A stretch of DNA of 64,000 nucleotides, taken from Rotaria sordida (taxonomy: Eukaryota; Rotifera; Eurotatoria; Philodinida; Philodinidae). A program made the position numbers and the translations under genes. The stretch lies in contig CAJNOL010000009.1 of assembly GCA_905250125.1 (NCBI GenBank), positions 62,001 through 126,000 of the forward strand, given 5' to 3'. The notes under the pieces are model-generated. The model was not told the DNA's origin. It saw only the letters and a program-made list of their open reading frames with translations, and did not search any database. Shown piece by piece: positions 24,513 to 36,647 of the stretch (positions within the stretch are counted from its first letter, which is position 1; every line of letters starts with the position of its first letter).

Positions 24513-26911
24513 TTAAAGTTTTGATTTAACCATTTGATTAAGTAATTTTTCTAATTTAAGTGCTGTTTGCAAATCGCCTGCAAAAAAAAACAAAAGAATT
24601 TAATGAATTAAAAAAAAACAAACACAAGAGATGGAACCAATCTGAAATCCGTACTGATACCGATTTCATCTCTGACAAGCATATATAATGAAAGAATGAA
24701 ATTTACCTTGAATTTTTAATTTTCCACCCATAAATGCTGCTGTTGGTTTTAATTTTCCAGCAAACATTGATTGAAAATCAGCTTTTGACATTTTAAATGT
24801 ACATTGTGCTTTACCAGATGGTGGTTCACCTTGACCAACACTACCATTATCATTTTTCATATCTAAATACCATAGATCACCTAAATATAAAGAAATTATT
24901 TTGTATGTATTTTTTCTTTTTGTACATTAATTAGTTAAAAAATTTTATACCTTGTAAATCAAATGCATAAACACTATTAATTTTTTTTAATAATTCTGGT
25001 GATAATAATGTTTTAATATTATTAAATACTTGTTCGACATTTGATGATTCACTTGTAGTTGTTTCGGATTTTTGTTTAGATTGTAATGATTTTTTCTGTT
25101 GTAATTGAGGAATATTTTCATCAAGAAAAAAATCAAGCATAAAATCAGTTGTACCAGATACAACAGAATATTGATCAAAATCTGTTACACCTTGTTGACG
25201 AAGTAATACTTCATCAACAAAAAAATTGCCTGTACATGCTCGACTATCTTGTGTTATGATTGCATATGCTGCATCAGCCATGATTTCTGGTCGTCGACAT
25301 TTTTTTCGATAATCTTCACCAGCAATTAAATTTATTGCATCAGTATCAATAGCTATTGAAATAAAAAAAAAGAAAAGAAAGAATAGAAATTAAAATCAAA
25401 CACAATAAATTTTTATACCAGTTTTTGGCCATATTGTATTTACAGCAATACCAAATTCACGTAATTCAGCTGCAAGACCTAATGCATACAAAGACATGTT
25501 GTATTTAGCAACAGTATAAGCAACATGTCGTTTAAACCAAAATGGATTCAATGATAATGGTGGAGAATTCATAAGAATATGAGGATTTGAGGATTTTTTT
25601 AAATATGGAATTGCCACTTTGGAACTAAAATTAATAAAAGATGATGTATTAGACACTCTATTTGTTTAATAAAATTGATTGAAAAAAGAAAATAAAACAT
25701 CTTCGTCTCAAAAATCGATTCTAGGTCATGTACATTCAAATCGTATGAAATTTTCAGGATATGTTGAAATTACAGTGGAGAGAGTATGGGAAAATTTTCA
25801 ATCCCATATCATGAGGTTTTTTGGAGATATTCAACAAACAAGAGTTAGAGATAACTCATTTGAAAACCCAATATTCTCTGTGGGGCTTCATTCTATACAT
25901 TCAGTTTCATTTTTATTCGAAAGAGCATGGCAGACTGCAATGCTCTTTTTTTAAATTTCTACTTTTCATATGGAAAAACAAAATGATAAGTTCAATATCT
26001 CGAAAAACTCTCAAATGGTCATCTATTTATGGAAGTATTTTTTCTTAAATAATAATAAAAAAATTTAATACAAAAAAATTGGCTCTGCAACTTTGTATGC
26101 TCTTTCAAGTGTAAAAAAGCGATTGACTGCAATGAAACTCCTTCGAGAATTCTAGAAAAGTATATACAAAGAACAAGCGAAAACGATTACCTGCTTTTTT
26201 TAAAAAAACATTTTTTTCAAATAGAAGGCAACGGAAATCATCAAAAATTTCGGCAAAAAAAAAATTTTTCTGACGAAAATTGACTTTTTCTAAGCTATTT
26301 AACATTTTTCAAAAAGTTTTTGGTTTTTTGAAGTTAATAAATCATCCCGGCGTTCTCATCAGAACTGAAACAAAAGAAAAATAATGGATTACATACCAAA
26401 GAAAAGTTCCACGTGCATTAACTGAATGCATTAAATCATAACGTTTCATTGGTGTTGACGTTGTATCCGTTAAGGAAATAGCTGATGCATTATTAATTAA
26501 AATATCAATACCACCAAATTTTTGTGCAGCTTGTTCAAATGCTTTAATAACTTGTTCTTCATCACGTACATCAACAACACATGGTAAACATTTTCCACCA
26601 GCTTTTTCAACTAAATAACCAAAAACAAGCCATTTACAATGACGAAAAAAAAAACAATACATTTTTCATAAAAAAACAAATATATTACTTTCTTCAGCAG
26701 CTGTATAAATTGTTCCTGGTAATTTTGGATGAGGTTCAGTTGTTTTAGCAGCAACAACAATATTAGCTTTATCTTTTGCACATCGTAATGCAATTTGTTT
26801 ACCAATACCACGTGATGCTCCCGTTATGAAAATTGTTTTACCTGCTAATGATCTTTAAAAATACAAGAAAAAAATTTTCCCTTTACTTAAGAATTATTTG
26901 ACTTACGGCAT
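24513..26911 (-). CDS. HSDL2: Hydroxysteroid dehydrogenase-like protein 2 (SDR + SCP2 domain), 7 exons
   Basis: Predicted peroxisomal short-chain dehydrogenase with a C-terminal sterol-carrier domain, linked to fatty-acid metabolism. Exons are 26911-26907 (5 bp), 26852-26689, 26610-26397, 25624-25419, 25352-24951, 24880-24707 and 24577-24513, giving 409 residues. The Rossmann motif TGASRGIG follows the start. NNASAIS, the catalytic Ser in MNSPPL and the pair YTVAK are present. A linker rich in Lys, Gln and Ser leads into the SCP2 fold. The protein ends in SKL, a canonical PTS1 peroxisome signal. The third intron (25625-26396) is enlarged by an insertion. The ATG is only 64 bp after the OVCA2 stop. 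The 5-bp first coding exon is unusual but restores the family N-terminus. Confidence 0.95.
25660..26345. repeat. Insertion-like block in HSDL2 intron 3
   Basis: About 690 bp that makes this intron ten times longer than its neighbours. Related pieces around AAAGAGCA occur near 25918 (AAAGAGCATGGCAGACTGCA) and, inverted, near 26090-26110, so it may be a decayed foldback element. No clean terminal repeat or target duplication was seen. The open frames inside are not protein-like. Confidence 0.35.
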
Positions 26912-26952
26912 GAGTTTGCAAAATGTCAAATTTTAAAGATTAGAAAATTTTA

Positions 26953-26975
26953 TCTGAAGAAGAAAAAAAAGAAAT
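26953..26975 (-). promoter_or_regulatory. Strong splice acceptor in the OVCA2-HSDL2 intergenic gap
   Basis: Read on the minus strand, the 64-bp gap begins with an almost pure pyrimidine tract ending in TTCTTCAG, with AG at 26955-26954. The tract lies about 20 bases after the OVCA2 stop and about 40 bases before the HSDL2 ATG. This is the arrangement seen at internal genes of trans-spliced operons. Confidence 0.6.
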
Positions 26976-29668
26976 TTATAAAAAACGCTCAAGAAATTGT
27001 ATATATGTTAATTTAGCTTCCGATGTCGTCGGAATAAAATGACCACCATCATGTCGTAATATTTCAGCATTTTTATAATATTCATTTGCTAAATTTTCTG
27101 ACATAAGACAAGGTATAACACGATCACCAAGTCCAATAACATGTAAACTAGGTAAATCAATTTGAAGATTATTATACATAAATTGATGTTGTTCTTGACC
27201 ACTTTTAAAACTAGCAACTAATATAACAAATCGAAAAGGATATTTTGTTGAAGCAAAACGAGTAAGTAGTAATGTAGCAAAAGCAGCCCCTTGTGAAAAA
27301 GCTAATAAACCATCGAAAGGTATTTGTTGTTCATCGATATATTTCATTACATATTCTAATGATTGTTCAAAACCTTGATCACATGATGTTGTTGCTAATG
27401 GATCATAGGTTTGATCACATGAAGAAAACCACCAACCTTTAAAAAATAGTAAAATAAAATTCGATTTGATTTCTTATTATTCGTTGGAAAAGTTTTTCTC
27501 ATTTATGAAACTACTTAATTGTTCCATGCAAAATATACAAGGAAATAAAAGTTGTTTATATGTAAAATTAGATCTTAGCCTATATGAAATTTGTAGGATA
27601 AAAGATTCTTTAGATAAAAAAGTAGAGAGTAATTAAAAATGTCAATTATCAAGTTAGGACGTATAACAGATATTAGAAATAATATCAAAATTACTTTCGA
27701 ATATATTTAATGCTTAACAAAGAAAAGAGGTAATGTTACAATGTGAGACATAAATAATAGTATGATAAAAAAAAATGAAATATATCGTCGTCCCTTCAAT
27801 TAAATGGGTTGATTTGCTTTTAGTTAGCGGTAGAAGTTTATTCAAAGGTTTTTTTTCATATGGATAAGGTAAGTAAATATTATTATCAACTAAGAAAAAT
27901 ATATGGGTCACGTTTCATAGATAATTTTCAGTTGTCGTCTAAGAGAATAAGAGCAAAAATTCAAAACGAACTTGATGCATAAAGAGTGCCCATAAGTTCT
28001 GAGTTTCAACGAAAATTAGTTTATACGTAAACACAGAATTATCATCACCCAACTATATCTATATCAGTTTCGAGTACTTATGATGATGTTTTAAAAATGA
28101 CCTTATCTCTTTTAATAATAGTGATACAAACAGAAGAAACATGATAATTAGGGTGTGGGTACAGAGGATAGCCACACCTACACTTTAGATACTATGTATC
28201 GCTTTGTATAATTGTGTTACGTTACATACGATGAATTCATAGTTCATTAAAACTTCTTAAAAAAAATACTGGCCGATTTCAAGATTTTAATTATCAGGGT
28301 TCTTCTATATATATCACTATTATTCAAAGATATAAAGTCATTTAAAACATCGTCCTAAGTACTTGAAGTTTATATAAATATAGTTGGGTAGAGATAACTC
28401 TTTTTTCACATATAAACTAATTTTCGTTGAGATCCAGAACTTATGGGATACCTTTTATAAAGCAAATTTTTAAAACTAGTTCGTTTAAAAGTCAACGAAT
28501 AGAAAACTTTGAATTTTCAAAATATGGTACATTGGTCTTTACAAGGAAGTTGGCATCCAATAGGCTAAAATAATGTGTTTTACTAATGAAGCCGAAATTT
28601 TAGCATTTAAACTGACTACTAGTTTTGGAAACTTTCTCTGCGTGCATTAATATAATTTGTTTTGACTTATTATTATCATCTTCAATACCGAGTGAAAATT
28701 ATCTATGAAACACTTCAGACATATTTTTCTCACTTGGCAACAAGTAAAATTTCTTTAGTGAGGTGAAAAATATAACTGGACAGTAGTATTTGTTCTCGTT
28801 ATGCGCATGACAAAAAAAAACTTTCAATAAGCTTCTACGACCAACCAAAAAATAAGTCCATACGATCAAATCGAAGTGGATATATTTCAATTTTTTTTAT
28901 TGTAGTGCTATTTATGACCTATTCTGTATATTACAAGAACATGTCTCTCTCTTATAAATTCTATGATGACAGTAAGAATTATTTATTCGAAAATGTTACA
29001 CTAGTTATTTACTCTTATTCGTATAAAACTATAACAATCAGATTACAATTGATATTTATTTATAGCTAATAACTGAAAACACTTACTATATATATAGCTA
29101 TGTACTCTCCAATTATTTAGTTTTTCTTTCAAATCCGTATGTCAACTCATTGACTAATAGTAAACCATAGAGACTTTCTTGTATTTATTATAATAATTAA
29201 ACAAATCAATCTTTATTTACTTTCTCATCGGATATTTGTATCATAAATGTATTATAACGATTTGTCAAAGTTTGTTGGCGTCACTCATATGATAGTGCAC
29301 AGCAAAAAAAAAAGATTTTCAACTATAATTCTTATTAAAAAAAAAATCTTCTTTTGATATCTGAGAAAATGATGAGTTGTTAAATTAAAATTTTTCTTTT
29401 TTTCTAAGTTTTCTAACGAATTAGTCTGCCATTATTTTATATCCAACATCTCTATCACAATACCCCTTTCATTTGACCGATTTGATGCTGTCGCACCAGT
29501 ATCTTGTTCATTTGTATTATCTTGTATTGGAATAAGATGTGGTGCATCAATATAAACGAATTCAGCCACATATTTTTTTAATAATTTTCTAAATGATCCT
29601 GTTTTTTCTCGAAATATATTTCCATTTTGTCGATAACCATGTAAACACAATATACGTAATAGTGTCAT
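26976..29668 (-). CDS. OVCA2: OVCA2/FSH1-family serine hydrolase, 2 exons
   Basis: Alpha/beta hydrolase of the FSH1 family; family members cleave long-chain ester substrates. Exons 29668-29464 and 27436-26976 join in frame to 221 residues, close to the usual size. The N-terminus has the family motif CLHGYRQNG. The junction rebuilds RGWWFS, a family-conserved stretch, which fixes the donor. The nucleophile elbow is AFSQGAA, the catalytic Asp lies in GLGDRVIP and the His in GGHFIP. I chose the second Met: an acceptor (TATTTTAG) sits immediately upstream, and the longer form would add five unconserved residues. The intron is 2.03 kb and contains a MITE. The gene is followed after 64 bp by HSDL2. 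Confidence 0.93.
27963..28486. mobile_element. MITE-like element with ~150-bp inverted termini, in OVCA2 intron
   Basis: The left end (27963 to about 28120) and the right end (about 28325-28486) are inverted copies. Shared blocks include CCATAAGTTCTG, CAACGAAAATTAGTTTATA, CCCAACTATAT and AGTACTTA. It encodes nothing. The target duplication is not clear by eye. Confidence 0.65.
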
Positions 29669-29926
29669 ACTAAAATAAGACACAACTGAATAATAAAATA
29701 AACAACTATATTTTAGAAGGTCTTTTTATTTTTAAATAAAACTTAGAGGAATTTTTGTTATATATATCTATCTATGACAAAAACGAACTATCGTCATGTA
29801 TAGATGAGATTATGATTAAAGCAAAAAAAAAAGCAACAACAGATATGAAATGTTAGTTTTTTTTTTTTCTTTTATTTATATAAATAAGCAGATTGATATG
29901 GATAAAATATTGTAATCTTTTTTTTT

Positions 29927-32900
29927 CTAAACTGATTTAATAACACGCATTCGAAGTTGATCAAATTTTTCGCGTAATTCTGTTGTATTGAAACTAAAAT
30001 ATCAAATATAGAAAATATATGATATGAAAAAATTTAAATGAATATTTACTGCATCCATTTATCATAAATAATTTCATAAATTCGTGTCATATAAATTTCA
30101 GTTACATATGCTAAATTAGCAGTATAATAACTTGCCCAATCAAATAAAATGTTTAAATGATGAACACTTTTAGTAAATATAATTATTGATATTTGCTGAA
30201 TCTATTAATGAAAAGAAACTATTTTCAATTACATAATAAATGAGAAATGATATGATAATAATTTATCGAATTAGAGTGTTTATGCTAAATGCGTCGATTT
30301 TCAATACTAACGAAGGAATATTCTCAAATGTCCAGGGTGTTTTACATAATTTTGTCCTATGAACATAGAATCATTGAGAACCTATGTGATCGAATTTCGA
30401 GTTGAAATTTTGTCCACAGATAAGCCTTATAATCACTAGAATCATTCCGAGGATATGTTCATTCTTATTCAAATATTGGAATGTTTCTAGGAACTATAAG
30501 ACCTATCTATGGATAAAATTTCGGCTAGAAATTCGAGCATCGAGGTTCTCAGCGATGCTATGCTCGTAGGCGAAAGTTGAGTCAAACGCCCATAACTCGA
30601 CAAGTGAAGACCGAAAAACTTAACTAAAAGAAGCTTTTTTTACGACTCATCATGACTAATCGACTGGTAATAGTCTTAGACAAAAAGCAACCGAACAGTT
30701 GGCGAAATTCCCTGATAAGATCAGCCAGAAAACGATAAAGTATTCTAAAAAGTTACGTATCTAGTAACTTAACATCTTTTGCGGGTAGAACTTTTCGAAC
30801 TCGCTCTCGAACCGACGAAGTTCAAGTTGAAATTGTCCACGGGTCGAATTGCATGACTCTACAGTAACTAGTCTTCCTCTTGCGATGGAATATATTTGAG
30901 TATAATGTCTGAGAATGATTTCAAAAGGATTCTATCTATTATGGGTTTCCATGAATATCTCGAATGTCAATGCCATAGTTGTTTCCATTTTGGTCTCAAA
31001 AAATGAAGATGTCTAATTTTTCATTCTTAAGCTCTTTCTTACAAATAGACGTATCATGGTATTTTTCGTTTGTATCAAATTTGCAAGAATAAGCAGTTTT
31101 CTTTATAGAAAGCAACTGAATATGACGATAAATCGATACAAAGAAGTCGTCTCGTTATCGCAAGTGAAGATATTAAATCTATATTTTTCAATCAAATGTT
31201 CATCTGATCGATCTCTTATCGTTTTCGATGGCATAGAAACTCAGTAGCTAGAGACCTAAGTTGGAAAAATAGATATGATATATTCACTTGTGATATCAAG
31301 ATGGCTCCCACATATCAATTCATACTCATATCAAGCTGCTTTCTTCAAAGCAAACTGGTTGTTCTTGCAAATTTTACAAAAGTGAAAAATAACATAATAC
31401 ATTAACTACGAAGAAAGAACCTAAAAATGAAAGTTAGACATTTTTTTTTGACGATCAAAACAGGGGCAGCTAACATATTGATATTCGAGATCTCTAACAG
31501 ATAGAATGCTTTCGAACTCATTCTCAGAAGATGCACTCAAACATGTTTCCTCGTTATTCTGTCTATGACAAAATAGTCCTTTAAGAAAAGTAAATCAAAA
31601 TAAAACTCTATCGAAATCTTTAATTATTTTATTTTTTTGATTAAACTTATCTACCAATACATACTTGCTCAGCAATTTCAATACTTTTATCATAAATAGG
31701 TCCTTCAATATATTTTAATAAGAAAGTCCATTGTTTTTGAAGATATTGACCAAATTTAATTGCATATGGCTCAATATTTGTCATAGTTGAACGAAGATAT
31801 TCTTCACCATATCTATCAACATACATAAATATAAAATTCAAAAAAAAACACACACACACACAAATGCTCGTACTTTAATGATAATAAACATAATTTTCTT
31901 GTTTCTTCATATGCATCAGATAAACGGTCTTTTATTATGATAGCAGTAGGATGTTTGAGATAATCTAAAATTCAAATATATGATGTAATTTTCTAACATG
32001 TTTTTTTTTCTCGTACCTTCAAGTAAATAATCTGCAGCAACAGTTAACCATAACCAATTTTGATATATAAAAAATGAAATAATAAGTAAAACAAATAATT
32101 TTAAAATAGAGGCAATTTTGAATTTTGAATGCGTTTGACGTTTATTGTTTACAACAACTGTATTCTAAATGAAAACAAAAAGTTTTCTAAAACAAAAACA
32201 AAAAAAGAATTCTTCGAATTAATTACATTTTTTGTGTAAGCACGTAAAAATTCATTATGTTCCACATTATCATTCTCTTCATTATTAATAATTTCATTTG
32301 ATATTGTTCGAAGTTGTTGTACAATAGTACGAAATTCTTTTGAAGTTGATAAACCAGCAATTGTTGTTTCATTTGTATTTAATAATGATAAAAGATTTCT
32401 TTAAAAAAAAAAGAAAATCAGAATTATTAATAAAAGATTTCTTTTTTTCTTTTTGTTTAAATATTTACAATGAACTTTGCGGATATTTTTCATGATATGA
32501 TAACCAAGTTTTAATTATTGATTTATCCGTAAAACAAGCGACAATCATACGATCAAGCTAAAGAAGAAAAACAATTCATTCATTAATAAAGAATGACATA
32601 GAAAAAAAAATTAAATATTTTTTTTTACAAGTAATTGACTCTTTGATGATCGTTGTTTATCAGCATGAATAACAGGAAAGAGAACTTTAAAATATTCATT
32701 CGAATGTTGAGATAAATTTTTTGTATTATTCAAGAATAAATCCTATTATTTAAAAAAAAAATTGCAAAATAATTTCAAATAAAATTCATTTTTTTTACGC
32801 AAAGAATAGTTGCATTTTTTGAAAGTATTGTACGCATATCTCTTGTTAATGCAGGATTTGGTTGATCAACAAAATCAAGAAGTTTGATATAAGATTCAAT

Positions 32901-35900
32901 TGGAAAAATTTCATCTGATTCAAGAAATCTTTTATTTTTGGAATTTCGTCTAAGATAATAAATTATATTAAAGAATTTTTTTTTTATTTGAGAGAAATTT
33001 ACGTTGCAATTTGAGTTAAATTTTCCACGATAAGTTGATTATATGTTCGATTTTCAATAAATGGAAACATCAAACAAAACCAAACTAAAATAGAAATAAT
33101 TAATCGAAGGTATTGAATATACTGAAACAAAAAAATTGTGAAGAAACTATTTGATAACTTTCTCGTTGTATATTAATTAATAATAAAGAGATAATTATTT
33201 TGTTTGTCTAATGATAAAGTTTATTTTTAATAATCGTAAGAAAATATAATATATTAAGAAACCGCCTCCCTCTTTTTGATCACTTCTGAACTCGCTTATG
33301 GTCCACGTTGGACTTTGTCAGATCGGACTGTAAATTTCTTTGGAGATGCCTTAGACTATACTTCAGAAATGATTTTAAAGTTATTTAAAAAGCTTCCTAT
33401 CTATTTTTATGAGAAATACGTAAAAGTTTGGATTTAAAATCGAGATGCTGGCATTCAGAGCTTTCTAAATCCTAATAGAAAAGTCAAAAACGAAAACGGC
33501 CGAAGTGTAGTCTCTGAAAAATACTTTCAAGTATTCGTGATTAAAATCTCAGCTCAATGAAGCAAAGTTACATGAGGGTCGTAAGCAATTCCAACGAAGT
33601 ATTCGAAAAAACTGGATTTTCTAGAAAAAAATAGTGAAAGCCTTGTTTAAAATTTCTTTTCCTCGAATATGTCTCCCCTTATTTTAGATGCTCTATCTAG
33701 GATAAAAATTTCATGCGGATCGATTGTACTCTCCTCGACAACTAGGAATGGCCAAAACAGAGAGAAGCACCTTTTAATGTGATTGATAATTTTGTAGTTA
33801 GAAATGAATGCTCATTTTAATAAGATTATCTGAGATTTTGCTTAATCTTCGATATCTATACAAAAATAGTCGCTAAAATCAAATAGACTAGTACGAGATT
33901 AACTCCTTAATTGTTAATCTTTTTTCTTAAAATTAAACAGTAAACTTTTAAAAATTTAAAATGTTTAAGAGTAACATAAAAATTCTCTCGATAAATATAT
34001 TACAAGAGCAAATGTAAAACAATTCAATTTTACAGTAATAAGTTTGAAAATGAAAGTTTTGTTTAAAAATTTAGAAGAATTTTTGTACCTAGAATCTTTT
34101 AAAAGGTCTTTAGGTATGTATAATTCACTGTATACTCATGCCTATCATTGTTATCGATAAAGGAAATAACAAAAAAAAAAAAAAATAGAAAATAATATAA
34201 TAAATTGAGAAGCAGATATCAGTTCACGAATGACGTTAACGAAAAGCTATATTAGATATAAAAAACCTATCCTTGACAAAGAGGACGATAACGAATATGA
34301 AATATCAGAACCGGTATATTGAGCTCCAGTGAATGCAGGACGTTCCAGAGTCCACAAAGAAAGCAAGGTTAAGTACTTGTAGTCTCGATTTCTTCTATGA
34401 AGATTACTTTGATGTATATATAGATATATATGTCAATAAAAGTTAAGAGATTAAATCTTTTTGATTCTAGAATTGTTTGGATTATGAAAATGAATATCAT
34501 CGATCTTACAAAAGAGGAAATCCTTCCGGGTATCAAATTGTTGTTTTGCACCGAGACAATATTCGTTTGATGAGTACTACTGTGATATAGAAAAGTTCAG
34601 ACCGATTTGGTTTCCCGGGTCTTCGTTCTCGAAATTTTACTGGGTTACTCAACAAAAAACTGTAGCTCCCCTTAGGTCACATAGCAGTTTCCGACTCGGG
34701 TCAAGTCACAAAAAATTGAGCGATTTCGAGTTTCACATAAAATAAATGGCAATTTGAGATGTGATAATGATTCCTTTACTCTAATTATTGAGAGAGCATT
34801 TGTAGATTCAGTAAGAGGTGCTTAATTTCTATAGAAATTTTGCTTCGATTATCTGGAAATTATCTGTCGACCTTAGGTTGGATCCAATCATGCTCGGCTC
34901 GGGTCGAGTTGGGTCAAGCCATCCTCAGGTCGGATTGGGCCGAGTCAAGCTATGCTCGGGTGGGGTCGGGTCACAAAAACAGTGACTCATGTTGGGCATT
35001 GTCACATGGAAAATCAACTTTCAAGTTTCGATTTCAAACTTGACACAAACGAAGTTCTTAATGAGATTTATTTATTAGACATGTTGTAACTTTTCTAGTA
35101 TCTTCTATTCTGAAATATTCAATATTCGACATTTTCTTATGTGTAAAAACAAATTTTGTTCATATATTTACATCTCCGAAAAGGAACCACTGGAAAAGCT
35201 AGAACTTGTGCAATAAACTAATCTCATCGAAAACTTTGTTCATGCCCAGTTTGAAATCGAAAGTCGATTTTTCAAGTGACCCGAGGAGCATCACAGCTTT
35301 TTGTGGAAAAACCTAGGAGAATCTCCATATGTCAAGAACGAAGGACCAAAAAACCAAAGCATTCTGAATTTTTCTATTACTCTCTAGAACTCATCAAATG
35401 AACATCGTCTCGGTCTAACAACAATTTTGCACCTGGAGAGGTTCTCTCGTAAGCTGCTTATTTATTATTATGCTTGGACTAGGATCACGATCATTTTGTA
35501 ATGGAGTTTATTGTTTCTATTGATTTTAGTGTGTCTATTCGATTTCGATAAATTATCCAACTCATATAAACTTACTGTCTAATGCTAAACCAGGATGTTC
35601 ATATAGTACTTGACTATAAGCCCAAAGTAATCGAAGTACTTTATCTGATGGATGTCGTTTAAGTAATGTTGATAACTAAAAATATAAGAATACATATATA
35701 TTCTTATGATTTATTTAATAAAATCTTAATTTACTTCATCAACTTCATCAAGAAATGAATCATCTGGTCGTTCATCAAGATTTCGAAGAAAATATTGTAA
35801 TAATACTTGATAACCAACAATACTCTGAATATCTAAAAATCAACGAAATAAATTTGTCCTAAAAAAAACTCAAGAAAATAAAATTTGCTTTACCAGCATT

Positions 35901-36647
35901 TGGATTAAGAATACCATTTCGACAGAGTGTAATAGCTTTTAATTTTGATTGTATATCAAAAATTTCATTTAAATATTCTTTAACTGATGTTGGCAATGTA
36001 TTCAATGGATAATCTTTAAAAAAAAGAACAAATCATATTCAAGATTTTTTTCTTATACTGTTAAATTACCTTGATTTGCTTCCTTGGAAAATGTTGGATC
36101 ATTTAAACCGGATGTCACGTCTTTAAATTGTTCAATAAACCAATAACAAATTTTTTCAACCCATAATGATGTATTATCTTTTGATGATTTATATAATTGT
36201 TTAAGTTTATCAACATTTATCTATTAAAATATGCAACTATATAAAAATTTAATTTATTAAAATTTTTTAACTAACATTTTGAAGTGCTTGTTTTAATGTT
36301 AATGTATTTGAACTTGGTTTATTAGGTTTAGTCATTTTAACCGATGGATTCTTTTCAATAGATGATGCGACAGGTTTTTGTGTTTTTACTTCACCTTGTT
36401 GATTTTCATTATTTTCACCTACTATTCGATCTTTCATAGAACTAAATGCACTATCCGAAAGTTTAATTGCTAAAAAACAATAATAATAAATCAAATATTT
36501 GAATTTGATTAATAATAATGTAAAAGAAATACTTTTGACTTCAGCTTTTGGCATAACAGGTATTCCCGATGGTTTAGTAGAAGATGAAGCGGATTTTGTT
36601 TTTGTTTTACCTGATACTGTTGTCCAATTTGTTTCGTTATTAGGCAT
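29927..36647 (-). CDS. TMEM214: TMEM214 ortholog, ER membrane protein, 16 exons
   Basis: ER-resident membrane protein; the vertebrate protein is tied to caspase-4 recruitment in ER stress. Exons are 36647-36533, 36469-36276, 36220-36070, 36013-35894, 35832-35735, 35675-35576, 33084-33003, 32949-32799, 32742-32629, 32557-32469, 32398-32227, 32164-32017, 31964-31874, 31812-31665, 30201-30050 and 29993-29927. All junctions keep frame and give 663 residues, close to the vertebrate length. The order of features matches the family: a basic Ser/Thr/Lys-rich N-terminus, a short LKQAL motif, a helical-repeat region (with DDSFLDEVDE and RLLWAYSQVLYEHPGLALD), and a hydrophobic segment around KLFVLLIISFFIYQNWLWL near residue 525. 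Amphipathic helices follow to the C-terminus. Two introns, 1.46 and 2.49 kb, carry repeats; the others are 50-80 bp. Confidence 0.85.
30361..30565. repeat. Foldback hairpin in TMEM214 intron 14
   Basis: Arms of about 88 bp (30361-30448 and 30478-30565) are imperfect reverse complements with a short loop. Shared blocks include GAGAACCT, TCGAATTTC, GAAATTTT and ATAGATA-like runs. The rest of this 1.46-kb intron shows no coding content. Confidence 0.6.
33254..33777. mobile_element. TTAA-flanked MITE, copy 2, in TMEM214 intron 6
   Basis: A 524-bp element flanked by TTAA at 33254-33257 and 33774-33777. Its left end contains CCGCCTCCCTCTTTTTGATC, and its inverted right end contains GGTGCTTCTCTCTGTTTTGG. 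Interior segments resemble the copy at 14696-15413: Gly/Asp-type GATCGG motifs and a CTCTCCTCGA-like block near the right end. No coding capacity. Confidence 0.65.
34511..35447. mobile_element. Inverted-repeat element with GGGTC-rich core, in TMEM214 intron 6
   Basis: The left terminus (34511-34640) and right terminus (about 35325-35447) are inverted copies, sharing CAAATTGTTGTT, GTTTGATGAGT, GAAAA-TTCAGA and GGTCTTCGTTCT-like blocks. The core at 34690-34980 is made of irregular repeats of GGGTC/GGGTCGGGTC/GGGTCAAG and is far richer in G than the flanks. The 67-codon plus-strand frame at 34840-35043 is a by-product of these repeats. Confidence 0.6.

Noticed and set aside
24987-25178. Second minus-strand frame overlapping HSDL2
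   Set aside because: Shifted frame within HSDL2 exon 5; the SDR frame has clear homology.
25679-26048. Two overlapping plus-strand frames in HSDL2 intron 3
   Set aside because: No domain, opposite strand, inside a probable insertion; Phe/Ser-rich noise.
34840-35043. 67-codon plus-strand open frame with Ser/Gly/Arg repeats
   Set aside because: It is a translation of the GGGTC repeats in the inverted-repeat element, not a gene.
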